From contig MU858102.1 in the NCBI GenBank assembly GCA_033297075.1, positions 62,001 to 126,000 of the forward strand: a stretch of 64,000 nt of DNA, in the 5' to 3' direction. The position numbers and the translations under genes are program-made. The notes under the pieces are model-generated. The model ran no database searches. It was not told where the DNA came from and saw nothing but the letters and a program-made list of their open reading frames with translations. This DNA is from Rhypophila decipiens (taxonomy: Eukaryota; Ascomycota; Sordariomycetes; Sordariales; Naviculisporaceae). Shown here piece after piece: positions 55,094-64,000 of the stretch (position 1 is its first letter; each line of letters begins with the position of its first letter).

Positions 55094-56987
55094 CTACCGA
55101 GCATCCTCAATAATCATGTCAGCAGCCCGCTCGGCAATGCCATAAACTGCAGTTTGTATATGCCCCGAGATCAACAGGGGCATGACACTTGCATCCACGA
55201 CCCTCAGATTCGTCGTGCCATACACCACAAGCCTGGAATCTACCACTCCTCCGTCCTTCTTCGGTAACATGGCACAAGTCCCGATCGGATGGAATATCGA
55301 CAGCGTGGTGTTCAACACGAAGTCTCTGTATTGCGCCGTGTTATGACCGCTCTCCGGCACCGCATCCAGACCAGGCTCGTATTCCGCCACCCAGAGATCG
55401 CGCAGGGGAGCCGTGTTGGCGATCTTCCTGGCGTACCGGATTGCAGCGATCGCGGCTTGGATGTCGTACTCGTTGGAGAGGTACTTGGGATCGAGGGTCG
55501 GTTTGACTTCGATATCGGCGGACGAGATGTGCACGCTTCCTCGGCTGAACGGATGCATGATTGCTGTGATGAGAGTGAAGAAGCTCTTCCCGAAAAGGGG
55601 CGACGTGGGCGCCGGGTAGCCTTTTGTGCCACCTGTGTAGCCGTCGCTGAAGATTACCTCGAGCTGTGGAACTCGCGCGTCGTTCAGCCAGGTAAGCTTC
55701 TGCTTGTCAATCTTGGAACCTGATTTGGAGAAGAGGGACCTTGCCAAGGAAGTCAGGGACGAGGAGACGCTGGCGCTGACTTGCTTCCAGAGCAAGAAGG
55801 CGTACGCGCTCCCTGCATAGTCCATCATGGAGACCTTGCCGGCTGCCCTGAGCGCGAGCTGTTCCTGGCGAAAGGTCGCATTGATGCGGATCTTGTCAAA
55901 AGAGGTATAGTTGTCTTTCAGCTGGAAAGAGGTTTGAATACGGATGTGGTCTTGAAGATTCTCGCCCACACCGCGGAGGTCAATGACCTGATTGATTCCA
56001 GCAGCCGAAAGCACACTACTCTGACCGATCCCGGAGAGCTCGAGCAAGCCGGGACTCTGGATCGATCCGGCCGAGAGGATCACTTCCTTCCTGGCGGCGA
56101 TGATCGTGCCCCCTTGGATTGTGACACCGGTCGCAACCACCGAACGGCCTTTCTTCTGAAGATTGATCTTTATTACGCGCGTATTGGTCAAAATCTCGAG
56201 GTTGCTGCTCGCGATGGGGAGATAGCTGTTTGCCGAATACGATCGATTCCAAGGGACGGGGTCGATGTTGTTCGGCTGGTACATGACGCCCAGAGGATTG
56301 CCACCGAGTGATTCGAGATTGTGAGGCAGGCCAAGGTTGTTCATGGTTGGGATCCAAGACTTTTTTTGCGCAGGAATAAATCGATTGATGACTGACTTGA
56401 TGGGGCCAGAGTCACCGACACCTGTAACACCGTAATCAGGAGACGGGGTAAACGTTTCTGCTCTCTTCATCGCCGCGATCATGGTGCGCCAGTTCCAGCC
56501 CTTGTTCCCAAGGCGTTCCCAGTCGTATTCCGGAGCGGATGCGCGGTCCCAGCTCATCAGATTCAAAGCCGAGCTGCCGCCCAGGACCTTTCCTCTTGGA
56601 GCTCCCCATACCCGGTGCTTGGTCGCTCCTTGCGGTATTGTGGTAAAGCCCCAATCATAAACAGTTCCTAAAAGTGAGCCTCTATTTCCGGGGATGTTGA
56701 TTCTGTCCTCGTCAAGAGCCGCAGGCCCAGCTTCGATCAAAAGGATGCTTGCTCTTCGCAAACCGCGACTAAGCCGAGTCGCGACGGCAGCTCCAGCTGT
56801 TCCACCACCGATCACAATCTAACGGCTCCGTGGAGTGGTTAGCTCAATTCTTGACAACCAGCACCTTTTTGTAATCCGGAAGACTCACATAATCATAGCT
56901 GGTGCCGACCTGGCGCGCTTCACTCGACCCTGCTCCAGCGACTGAATGCGCAGCATAGAGCGCGGCTACAAGAAGGTTTGACAACAT
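55094..56987 (-). CDS. Secreted GMC oxidoreductase (AA3-type)
   Basis: Exons 56987-56889 and 56818-55094 (70-bp intron); 607 aa. The first exon codes for a signal peptide (MLSNLLVAALYAAHSVAGA) and ends in SYDY; exon 2 resumes with the FAD motif IVIGGGTAGAAVA (34-46), followed by LLIEAG and the GMC signature 1 region (GKVLGGSSALNLMSWDRAS). Signature 2, ILSAGSIQSPGLLELSGIG, is present, and the catalytic pair is His543 (HPIGTCAM) and His586 (ISGHIQTAVYG). It belongs to the glucose oxidase/aryl-alcohol oxidase/choline dehydrogenase-like superfamily; the alcohol substrate is not readable. In lignocellulose decay such enzymes supply H2O2. The P450 and SnoaL-like genes upstream on the same strand allow a biosynthetic role instead. 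Confidence 0.93.
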
Positions 56988-57863
56988 TTCGGGAGACCAG
57001 ATCAGGACGTCGCCAAAGGAAACAGTCCAAGCCGTCAGATGAAATCCGGTGGTTTCAGACCGTGGGAAATGGCTGAGCCATCAATCAGCACGGCGAGAGC
57101 CCTAGCTTTATAGCTCTGTGGTGGTCCAAGTCACCGACTCTCGTACTGGATGTGACACCACCTGCATGGAAGCGAGCCAAACTGCTAACCAGATCGAGAC
57201 GGGCGGGACGGCATTGTGCATGCATGGTTCCTGGCGCCGAGTCTGGAAGCTCTTCAGGGACAGGCTCACGACGTAGGCAGCTAGGGACCTGCCTAACAGC
57301 TTGTGGGTGTTCCCCGCTTTCACCAGCCATACCAAAACAGCACCAGCTTCGTGGACCATACATACCGCCTTCCAAGAGACATGCTGTACGTACAGCCAAC
57401 CAGACTCTGTCTTTTGCAGTAAGCGATGGCCTGCACCTCCCGTATTTTGCCCGTTACAGACCTTGCAGCAGTCTATAGGCTTGGTATGCAACATGTGCAG
57501 AACTAGGGCAGATTGCAGAAGCTGTCTCCGGACTGACTCCAGGTTACGAAGAAGTCAAGTCATGTTGGCCCAGATTAAACATCCATATTGGATTAGGTTG
57601 AAGAACAGTTCATAGGTAATAATTAAATCTATCTACTCCAACTACTTATATGGCTAGAAAAGGGGGCAGAACAAGAAGCAATTCCCAAGTTATAGAGGCA
57701 TTGAGGCAAAGTCGTAACTGGATTAGGGTTATATATAGTAACCGCAAGTTAAGGAGCATCGCTGAGCTTTGACCGACAGTATTTTCGGCCTCCTTGATTA
57801 TTTTGTGTTCAGTTGGTTTGCCTTTGCTTCAGTTGGCTTGTTCGGATCCCTAAGTAATCTAAT
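56988..57863. other. Intergenic with GMC promoter
   Basis: No gene. The GMC gene TATA element is at 57106-57112. Confidence 0.55.
57106..57112 (-). promoter_or_regulatory. TATA box of GMC oxidoreductase gene
   Basis: Minus strand TATAAAG about 120 bp upstream of the ATG at 56987. Confidence 0.5.
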
Positions 57864-59671
57864 TCACGCAACCTTCCTCTTTCTCATCATCAGCCTAGCC
57901 CTCGGATCCATAAACACATTCTCATCAGCCGTCATCGTCCTCGGCACCTGGCCGGTGCCCTCGGGCCCAGGATACTCGAAGTCAAACTGGGTGAGCAACC
58001 GTGCCAGGAGCAACTTGATCTCGGCGACGCCGAGGAACCGTCCGGGACAGGCCTGGCTGCCGTAGCCAAAGGTCAAGTTATTGTTGATATCGGTCTGCAC
58101 TGCCTGGTTTCGGTGATAGGACTCAGGACCACCGTCGGGCGCGTGCCGTGCGCGATATGCGCGCATGGGATCGAACGTGGTTGGGTCGGGCGTGATTTCG
58201 GGGTCCATCTGGTGCTCTGAGTTGGCAAAGGCGATGCGGCACCCTTTTGGGATATAAGTCCCGTCTTTGAGTGTGAAGGGCTGGAGTGCGACGCGCTGGG
58301 GGCTTAACAGAACAGGAGGATGGACCCTAAAACACTCGAGCAAAAACGAATCCATCTTCTCCAGACGTGCATGCCACCGCTTAATGTCCATCTCGGATTC
58401 ATTCCCCTTTTCTGTCCTGGCGACCTCTTCGATTTCCGCCCTTAGCACGGGGAACCACTCTGGATGAGCACACAACTCAAAGAGAAACGTGGCCGTGTTG
58501 GTGGAAGTTGTATGGATGGAAGCAAGTGTCATAATGCATTGTCGGTTGGCCATTTCGGAGAGCTCATTCTCCTGCTCGGTTCCATGGTCCAGCATCCAGT
58601 CTACTAGTGAGACAGATGAGTCATCGTCCTCGAGTGGCTTCCTCTCACGGCGACTCTTCATCTTGTCCGCTACAATCTGTTCGGCCTTTTTTCGGTGATG
58701 CCTTAACCGGTACCGAAAGGGGATGAACCTTGCGAGGATGAAGCGCATCCAGGTCGGGACCATCCTTAACATGAAGGCTGTGGCGAATGCGTCGATGGTG
58801 TAGTCCTGGGACACCCTGAGCCACTCTGGGTCACGCGAGGCGGTCTCGCCTAGGAAGATCCTCGCGCTCATGCGAGCCACGAGCTTCCGAGAAATCTCTT
58901 GGATGTCAACTTCGACCCAATCTAGTCAAGAAGCTTTCATGTTAGACGACCAAGGTTGAAGGCGAAACTCTTCACTGTCAACGCAGGTAGGCTTACCATC
59001 GCATGGAGGGATGTCATTCCATCCGTGATCGACCTCCTTGGCGGCCAGTTGCAAATACTTGGACAGGTTTGGTGTCAGGTCGCGTTTCATGGCGTGAGCA
59101 TGGAGGTCAGAACGGTGTAGGAAATGTAGATCCGTCCATTCATATAGCATGTTCTGGTTGTGTAGATTGTGTACATTAGCTTTAAAGAATTTGGGGTATA
59201 GAGTCCCGTGAACAATGGCTCACCTGAGTTGTGGCAATCTTGCTGCTCAGAATCGAAGGTGACACCCATCGTAGCTCGTCGAGATACTTGATCGGGAGGA
59301 TGTTGTAGTCCGTATCAAAACGGCGGACGATGAAGGGTACATTCTTGAACTAAAAACCAAACAAGATATCGTTAGCAAAATGAAGAAAAGTGCCTCGGTG
59401 ATCCACAACTTACCCTTTTGTATCCGCTCGATATGATGCCTTTCGCGCCCATCACAAACCTCAACTGCAGCAGCATGGTAGGCTCAAACCTGGACCTGTA
59501 GCCGTGGATGGGAACATTGGCGATGTTTTTCTTGTTTCTTCTCCAGCTAGATATCAGAGACAGGACCACTAGCATTACCGCACCGGCCGCGAACTGCTCA
59601 AAGCCGTTTGCGGTCCGCATGGGCTCGACGATTCGAGATAGGACGACAGTGACTCTCTCTCTGAATGACAT
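57864..59671 (-). CDS. Cytochrome P450 monooxygenase
   Basis: Exons 59671-59414, 59349-59224, 59153-58997 and 58921-57864 (introns 64, 70 and 75 bp); 532 aa. A single N-terminal membrane anchor (about 27-43, AAGAVMLVVLSLIS) is followed by the P450 fold: I-helix ASIHTTSTNTA, K-helix ECFR (ExxR) and the heme loop FGYGSQACPGRFLG with the thiolate ligand Cys472. The RRFDTDYNILPIKYLDELR segment is typical of fungal P450s close to the ent-kaurene oxidase-like group of secondary metabolism. It should sit on the ER membrane and need P450 reductase. It lies between GMC oxidoreductase and SnoaL-like genes, all minus strand. Substrate unknown. Confidence 0.93.
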
Positions 59672-60118
59672 TATGATCAGGTGGATAGGCGCCTTTGGTG
59701 TCTCAAAAAGATGGAAAGTAGTGAATGATGAGATAAGGTGGACGAGATTTCGCCTTGGAGATTCTGTACCTCTGGCCAGGTAAGTCGTGCTCAAGGGACG
59801 GCGTGGTTACATCTATTCGTTATTACTAAAGTACGAGTTGGCAAAATACGTTGAGGACCAACATATGCCGTTGGCACCTTCCCCCAGTAGATTGAGCATG
59901 TTAATCTGCACTGTACAACCGGCCAACGGCTCTACCCAACACCCCTACCCAACACCCGATCCTTCTTCATCCAGACAGCTCACCTTGGTTACTACCTGAC
60001 TGGCAGAAGATATACGTGGATGAACCAACTCTGCACCGTCTGACCACTCATATTCTTGTGCCAAGTTGTTGGTTCATTGAAGACTGGCTAATATACTACG
60101 ACGTCAATATACACCCCT
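59672..60118. other. Intergenic, promoter of P450 gene
   Basis: 447 bp with no gene seen. It contains a direct repeat ACCCAACACCC/ACCCCTACCCAACACCC at about 59935-59960. Confidence 0.5.
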
Positions 60119-60583
60119 TTAAGCTGCATTTGCCAACACAGTCTCCAGCACCTTGGTGCTCTCCCACGTATCCACAAACTCCAAGATCCGCTTCACACGA
60201 GTCCCATCTTGAGTAAAGCTCAAGTCCCATATGACCTCGACAGACTTGGTCGATCCGTCGGGCATGGTGATGGTCTGTTCAGTCCAGATGACGGCCGCGC
60301 GCTCCGTCGTGTCGATGAGCGTCCGGGTGACGTTTTGGGTCACGTCCTTCATGGTCTGGAGGTCGAGCTGCATCTGGGCCTCATAGTCGGCGTTGGTGAT
60401 CTGGCTTTTAAAGAACTCAGGGTACCGTGCGACGAAAGACTTGGGCCGATATGACCTGATACAGTCCTCTGTGAGGATGGCGGAGAAGAGTGAGGGGTCT
60501 TTTTGCTTCACGGCTTGGGTGTTGTTGTCTATGAAGGCGGCGGTGGTCTCTTGGAGAATGTCTCGGAGATTGGAATCGTCCAT
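60119..60583 (-). CDS. SnoaL/NTF2-like protein (Trt14-like fold)
   Basis: Single exon, 154 aa, ATG at 60583. The compact alpha+beta barrel pattern is visible: N-terminal helices (ILQETTAAFIDNNTQAVKQKD), LTEDCIRSYRP, a central strand region and a C-terminal KRILEFVDTWES strand. Fungal relatives in secondary-metabolite clusters, such as Trt14 in terretonin biosynthesis, act as isomerases/cyclases on meroterpenoid intermediates; others are of unknown function. No signal peptide. Its position upstream of the P450 on the same strand, with its own TATA box, supports co-function but does not prove it. Catalytic acids cannot be assigned. Confidence 0.75.
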   Translation of the reverse strand: MDDSNLRDILQETTAAFIDNNTQAVKQKDPSLFSAILTEDCIRSYRPKSFVARYPEFFKSQITNADYEAQMQLDLQTMKDVTQNVTRTLIDTTERAAVIWTEQTITMPDGSTKSVEVIWDLSFTQDGTRVKRILEFVDTWESTKVLETVLANAA

Positions 60584-60720
60584 CTTCTGGTAATAAATGT
60601 GCAGTTTTTATTTCCTCAAGTATGTTCCAACTTGTCTTGGGAAAACAGGTGTGAAGAGATGAGTTGGCTGATGTGTTTGCAGGGAACAAAACAAGGACAG
60701 TAAGAAGCGTGCTTCCCGCT

Positions 60721-60728
60721 ACTTTTAT
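60721..60728 (-). promoter_or_regulatory. TATA box of SnoaL-like gene
   Basis: Minus strand TATAAAAGT, about 140 bp upstream of the ATG at 60583. Confidence 0.5.
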
Positions 60729-60955
60729 ACATTGGGTATGACTATTAGTGCTACCATGGACACCAACACGGTTGGTTGGTGATAATTGCAGACTCCCCTG
60801 AATGCTTAGAGGACTCACTATGTTAGGATCGGCTCTTCATCACCAGGTCGTAATGACTGCGGTGAGCGTTTGTCGGCAGTAACACTAGGCGCTTAATATT
60901 CAGGCACCACTACTCTCGTATACAGGCACCAGTCCAATTTGACTTATAGCAAGTC

Positions 60956-61143
60956 AAGGCATTACTTCCAGCCAGTCAAGACATGCAATCCAGTCTACTA
61001 AGGCATTTACTCGAGCCAGTTAAGGCATTTATTCTAGCTAGGTAGGGCATTTATTATAGTCAGTCAAGGCCTTTATTCCCCCAGGTTAGACACGTTCATT
61101 CCAGTCCACCAAGGGATGATCTATTCCAGCCAGTCAAGGCCTC
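60956..61143 (+). repeat. 22-bp minisatellite, locus 3 (about 8 units)
   Basis: Units close to AAGGCATTTATTCTAGCTAGGT with a 22-bp period (two units are 23 and 25 bp); same orientation as 14509-14610, opposite to 11325-11599. More diverged than the other arrays. No flanking inverted repeats like those at 14448-14654 were found. Confidence 0.88.
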
Positions 61144-61389
61144 TGTTCTATATTTCTAGGCTTGTCTTTTGAGTTATCATTTCTTTTCTCAAAATATCAC
61201 GGTAGTTCCTTTCCTGATATGCAATAAATAACATTCGCTTCATCCATGTCTTATCCTCTATTTCTTTATAAAAGGTGAACTTAACTACTCATCTTACCTG
61301 CCATTTTTAACAGATTAGCAGACACTGAATAGACAGTTAGACAAAGCAATTTGACCCGTATCTCTTGGAGCACTGCCAGACAGCTCTCC

Positions 61390-62073
61390 TTAAGCTTGAA
61401 CCTGTATCTTTGAAGCCAGCCGAAATCCATAAAACACCAACGCCCCCATGGAAATGAGATTCAGGTGGATGCTCATGGCGTGGTTTCTGGAAAAGATTCT
61501 GTTGAGCTTCTTCATTTCTTCGCTTGGTTCCCTGTTTTCGAAAGACGCAGCTGCTCTTACTTTTGCGTCGCGGGTTTCTAAACATGGATATATGAGTGTC
61601 AGCTCAATGTTGATCCAAGCCACTCCAGTACAGCGAGGGAAGTGGCAAGTAAAAGGAAGAGCTCGAGGGAGATAGGTGCATTATTAACTTGACTCACCCT
61701 GATGAATCCTTTCAGTCATAGCTTTCCTCGTCCGAGGCTCATATACCATTAAATTCAACAGCGTCGTTGTTCCCGCCACGGTAAGAGGGATCCAGTCGCT
61801 TTTGTGTTGTATCATCGAGACAAGACTGCCTGGCGGGAAGGTAACTGTTGTCAAGACGAGGAGGATCGCTTGTCCGCGAAAGTAAAGAGGAAAGATTTTC
61901 TTTTGCAAGGTCGTGAAGGACGATCGTGGTAGTGCGAGATATGCTACTTTGGTCATCACAAAGGATTGGTATAGCGCTGAGCCGAGGAGGGTAGAGTAAA
62001 AAAGGAGGTGGTATGGTGCTATTGAGAAAAGTGGTGACAAATAGGAGGAGAGGAATTCGAGTAGAGCCGACAT
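61390..62073 (-). CDS. TMEM205-like (DUF4149) membrane protein
   Basis: Exons 62073-61698 and 61577-61390 (120-bp intron); 187 aa. Four hydrophobic segments: about 19-38, 62-83, 92-112 and a last one near the C-terminus (LISMGALVFYGFRLA). The family hallmarks are LFYSTLLGSALYQSF early and LPRSSFTTLQKKIFPLYF between helices 1 and 2, plus the MVYEPRTRKAM loop. Members (DUF4149, e.g. human TMEM205) are small membrane proteins of unclear function, in fungi often of the ER or mitochondria. It overlaps no neighbour and has no operon-like link to the flanking genes. Confidence 0.85.
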
Positions 62074-62505
62074 GGTGGTTGATATTTACGTAGTTGACGG
62101 TTTGGTCTCGGTGGTTGTGCTAATCTGTGGGTGTTGGCTGCGATGTTGACTGTTTGGGACAGCCGAGAAATTGTATTTAATTCATGGTGAGTCATGAATG
62201 TTTGAGACGTTGTTTTATAGTTGGGAAACTCGGCGCTGTTTTGCAATCCGAGATGGTCGGAAATGGAGACCAGAAGACTTCATGTTAGCCCCTTCGGGAG
62301 TGTTGCCGAAGCCGTTCGGATGTTACGAACTGGCAGCCGAGTACGCGCGTCACCCAAGCAATCAGCTCACATACAATATTTGAGGTCGTCAAAGTTGGTA
62401 AAATAGGGATTAGATATTGACAACACTTTTACTGGTATTTACACGCATATCGCCTGCACTCTTTCCGATACCCACTCGGAATAAAGTCTGTCTTTTCTTT
62501 TCACG
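62074..62505. other. Intergenic, no gene seen
   Basis: 432 bp: promoter of the TMEM205-like gene and 3' region of the phytase-like gene. Confidence 0.55.
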
Positions 62506-64000
62506 CTAAGCGATCAGCGGTTTGCTTCCCCTGGGCAGCGTGATCTTGAACACCAACGCCTGCTGATCGAGAAAAGACACGGAAGAGCTAGCATCGGCGT
62601 ACTTGATCTTGCCAAAGTTGATGTAGCCTATATCCACAGTTAGTCAATGTCGCTGAATGGCAAAGGCAAAGAAAACACCACTCACCATTGTCTGTGATAA
62701 AGTCATTATCAGAGATGGCAATAAGGTAGTACTCATCATTCACATCCTGGCCCTTGTGCTCTCTATTCACAGGGAGGAGGGCGAGAGACTCCCACTTTTC
62801 ATTCAGCAAGCCAACATCGGTGACACCGCCGTTGTGTACAACATCGCCATTGGAAGCCTTGAACTTGTTGAGCTCCGTATTGATGTTAAAGTCCACAAAG
62901 GGGCAAAGCCTTGCTGGTGTGATGCCGGGAACGAGGATGTCGGCTGGGATCGGTACTGTTAGTCTACGGCCGACAAGTTGACGAGGTCGGCGGACTTACA
63001 TGGACTCTCGATACCTCCTGCAGTAATGTTTCCATTCTGGACGTCGTCGAATCTGGGACCCTTGATGTTGGTCGCACTGGATATATCAACAATATCGACA
63101 TGGCGGTAACGGGACAAGGTCTCGGCATATCCGCGTCCAACACTCGAGTCACGAGGCAGGACCAGAAATTGGGTATCTGAGATGTAGTGGATTTCAGACT
63201 GCGCCGCAACGCGGGTCTGTCCAGCGGCATTGACAAACGTGGGCAGCGGGACGACGTACTCGGCCTCGTACTTGACATCGACCTTGTCATAGCCGTGGCG
63301 ACGGCGGTCCTTCTTGAGTGAGTACTTGAGGAAGCGGGTGTTGCGGCGCTTGGACGAGGAAGCACCACCGTCCTGCCTGGCTGCGGACTGGAGCATCACC
63401 CACAGGGTCTTGCCATCAGGGCTGACCGTCAGTCCTTCGAAGCCCTGGTTATTTTGGCGTCCATGGTCTGGGTCCGCCGGTTTAGGAGCTGCGGTCTGAC
63501 CGTAGAGGGGTGGATTATTGGAGGCGAAACTGTATGGGGGTTTTAGTAACCGTGTGTGTAATAGGAACCACATTTCGCCCGAGGACTCGTCTCTTACCTG
63601 ATCTTCTTGTTGCGGATGGGCAAGATTGCATCGGGAGGCTGGACGGATGCCACCAGTTTTCCGTTCTGGTTAAACTTGTACAGAGACGGCCCATACTCGT
63701 CACTGATCCAGAAAGAGCCATCTTCCTCGACGACGAGACCCTCAGCATCGAGTGACAGCCGCTTGTCCCCTGGGCCAGGGCCACCAAATCCATCTCCAGG
63801 ATAAGTCGCTGCTGGCAGGGTAGGGAACCCCGGGTAGGTCAGACCTCCCGTAGGATCGGCATCGAGCCCAGTCATGGGTTTGCCATCCGGCCCAGAGAGC
63901 AGGATTGTCGTCTTGTAGTCAAACTCCAGATTTGGCCCGGATGGCTGGGCAACAGAGGCGTCGGGGGCCGGGGTAAAAGTGATGTCGAAGATGTGGACTC
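62506..64000 (-). CDS. Phytase-like secreted esterase (PF13449-type), 5' end outside window
   Basis: Visible exons: at least 64000-63598, 63529-63000, 62943-62686 and 62627-62506. For the 62999-62944 intron, an acceptor at 62956/62957 is also an AG but lies two bases after the CTAAC branch, so the later AG is preferred; both keep frame. The protein shows LDAEGLVVEEDGSFWISDEYGP, QGFEGLTVSPDGKTLWVMLQS and LALLPVN, blocks of the 'esterase-like activity of phytase' family, a beta-propeller-like secreted/lipoprotein group. The C-terminus LVFKITLPRG is complete. The N-terminal signal sequence should be to the right of 64000. Substrate not known; true phytase activity is not implied. Confidence 0.88.

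Larger units (their letters stand above)
60584..61389. other. Intergenic with minisatellite
   Basis: Promoter of the SnoaL-like gene at the left, then the 22-bp minisatellite locus 3; no gene. Confidence 0.6.

Noticed and set aside
62956..62999. A 44-bp intron in the phytase-like gene
   Set aside because: Its AG would be two bases after the CTAAC branch site; the next AG gives a normal 56-bp intron in the same frame.

Overview
This window is nuclear DNA from a filamentous ascomycete, probably a plant-associated Sordariomycete-like mould. The evidence is the gene structure (many 50-150 bp introns with GTAAGT/GTATGT donors, CTAAC-like branch sites and YAG acceptors), intron-containing tRNA genes, and the gene set: a UstYa-family enzyme, an ascomycete-type laccase ending in DSGL, a PTH11/SAT4-type rhodopsin-like membrane protein, Kex2-processed secreted proteins and an Hce2-type effector candidate. 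I reconstructed 26 protein genes (both edge genes are cut by the window), one F-box pseudogene, one possible gene relict and two tRNA genes. Species cannot be fixed from the sequence alone.

Layout. 0-10.3 kb: 3' part of a UstYa-like gene, a secreted trypsin-like protease, a GH3 beta-xylosidase with XlnR-type promoter motifs, and a laccase. 10.3-14.7 kb: an assembly gap in a CTT microsatellite, a solo LTR with target-site duplication, a 22-bp minisatellite, an MFS drug/amino-acid transporter, and a small inverted-repeat element with the same 22-bp minisatellite inside it. 16-29 kb: amino-acid permease, TauD-like dioxygenase, tRNA-Glu, an unrecognised membrane protein with SR repeats, tRNA-Tyr, and an S28 serine peptidase. 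29-36 kb: GPI-anchored protein, rhodopsin-like membrane protein, a Tom6-like gene and a conserved unknown. 36-42 kb: FAD monooxygenase, NmrA-like protein, a signal-peptide-bearing aldo-keto reductase and a small unknown, all on the minus strand. 43-53 kb: a secreted Cys-rich protein, an atypical bHLH factor, a decayed F-box gene, a methyltransferase, a 595-bp inverted-repeat transposon and an Hce2-like effector candidate. 55-64 kb: GMC oxidoreductase, P450, SnoaL/NTF2-like protein (all minus strand), a third copy of the 22-bp minisatellite, a TMEM205-like protein and a phytase-like secreted esterase.

Biologically it reads as an accessory, transposon-marked region. It carries plant-polymer degradation (xylosidase, laccase, GMC oxidase, proteases), secreted effector-like proteins, and tailoring enzymes of secondary metabolism with no polyketide synthase, NRPS or terpene cyclase backbone in view. 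The least expected structural signal is the 22-bp minisatellite family: it occurs at three loci in both orientations, and one copy is framed by roughly 41-44 bp inverted repeats.
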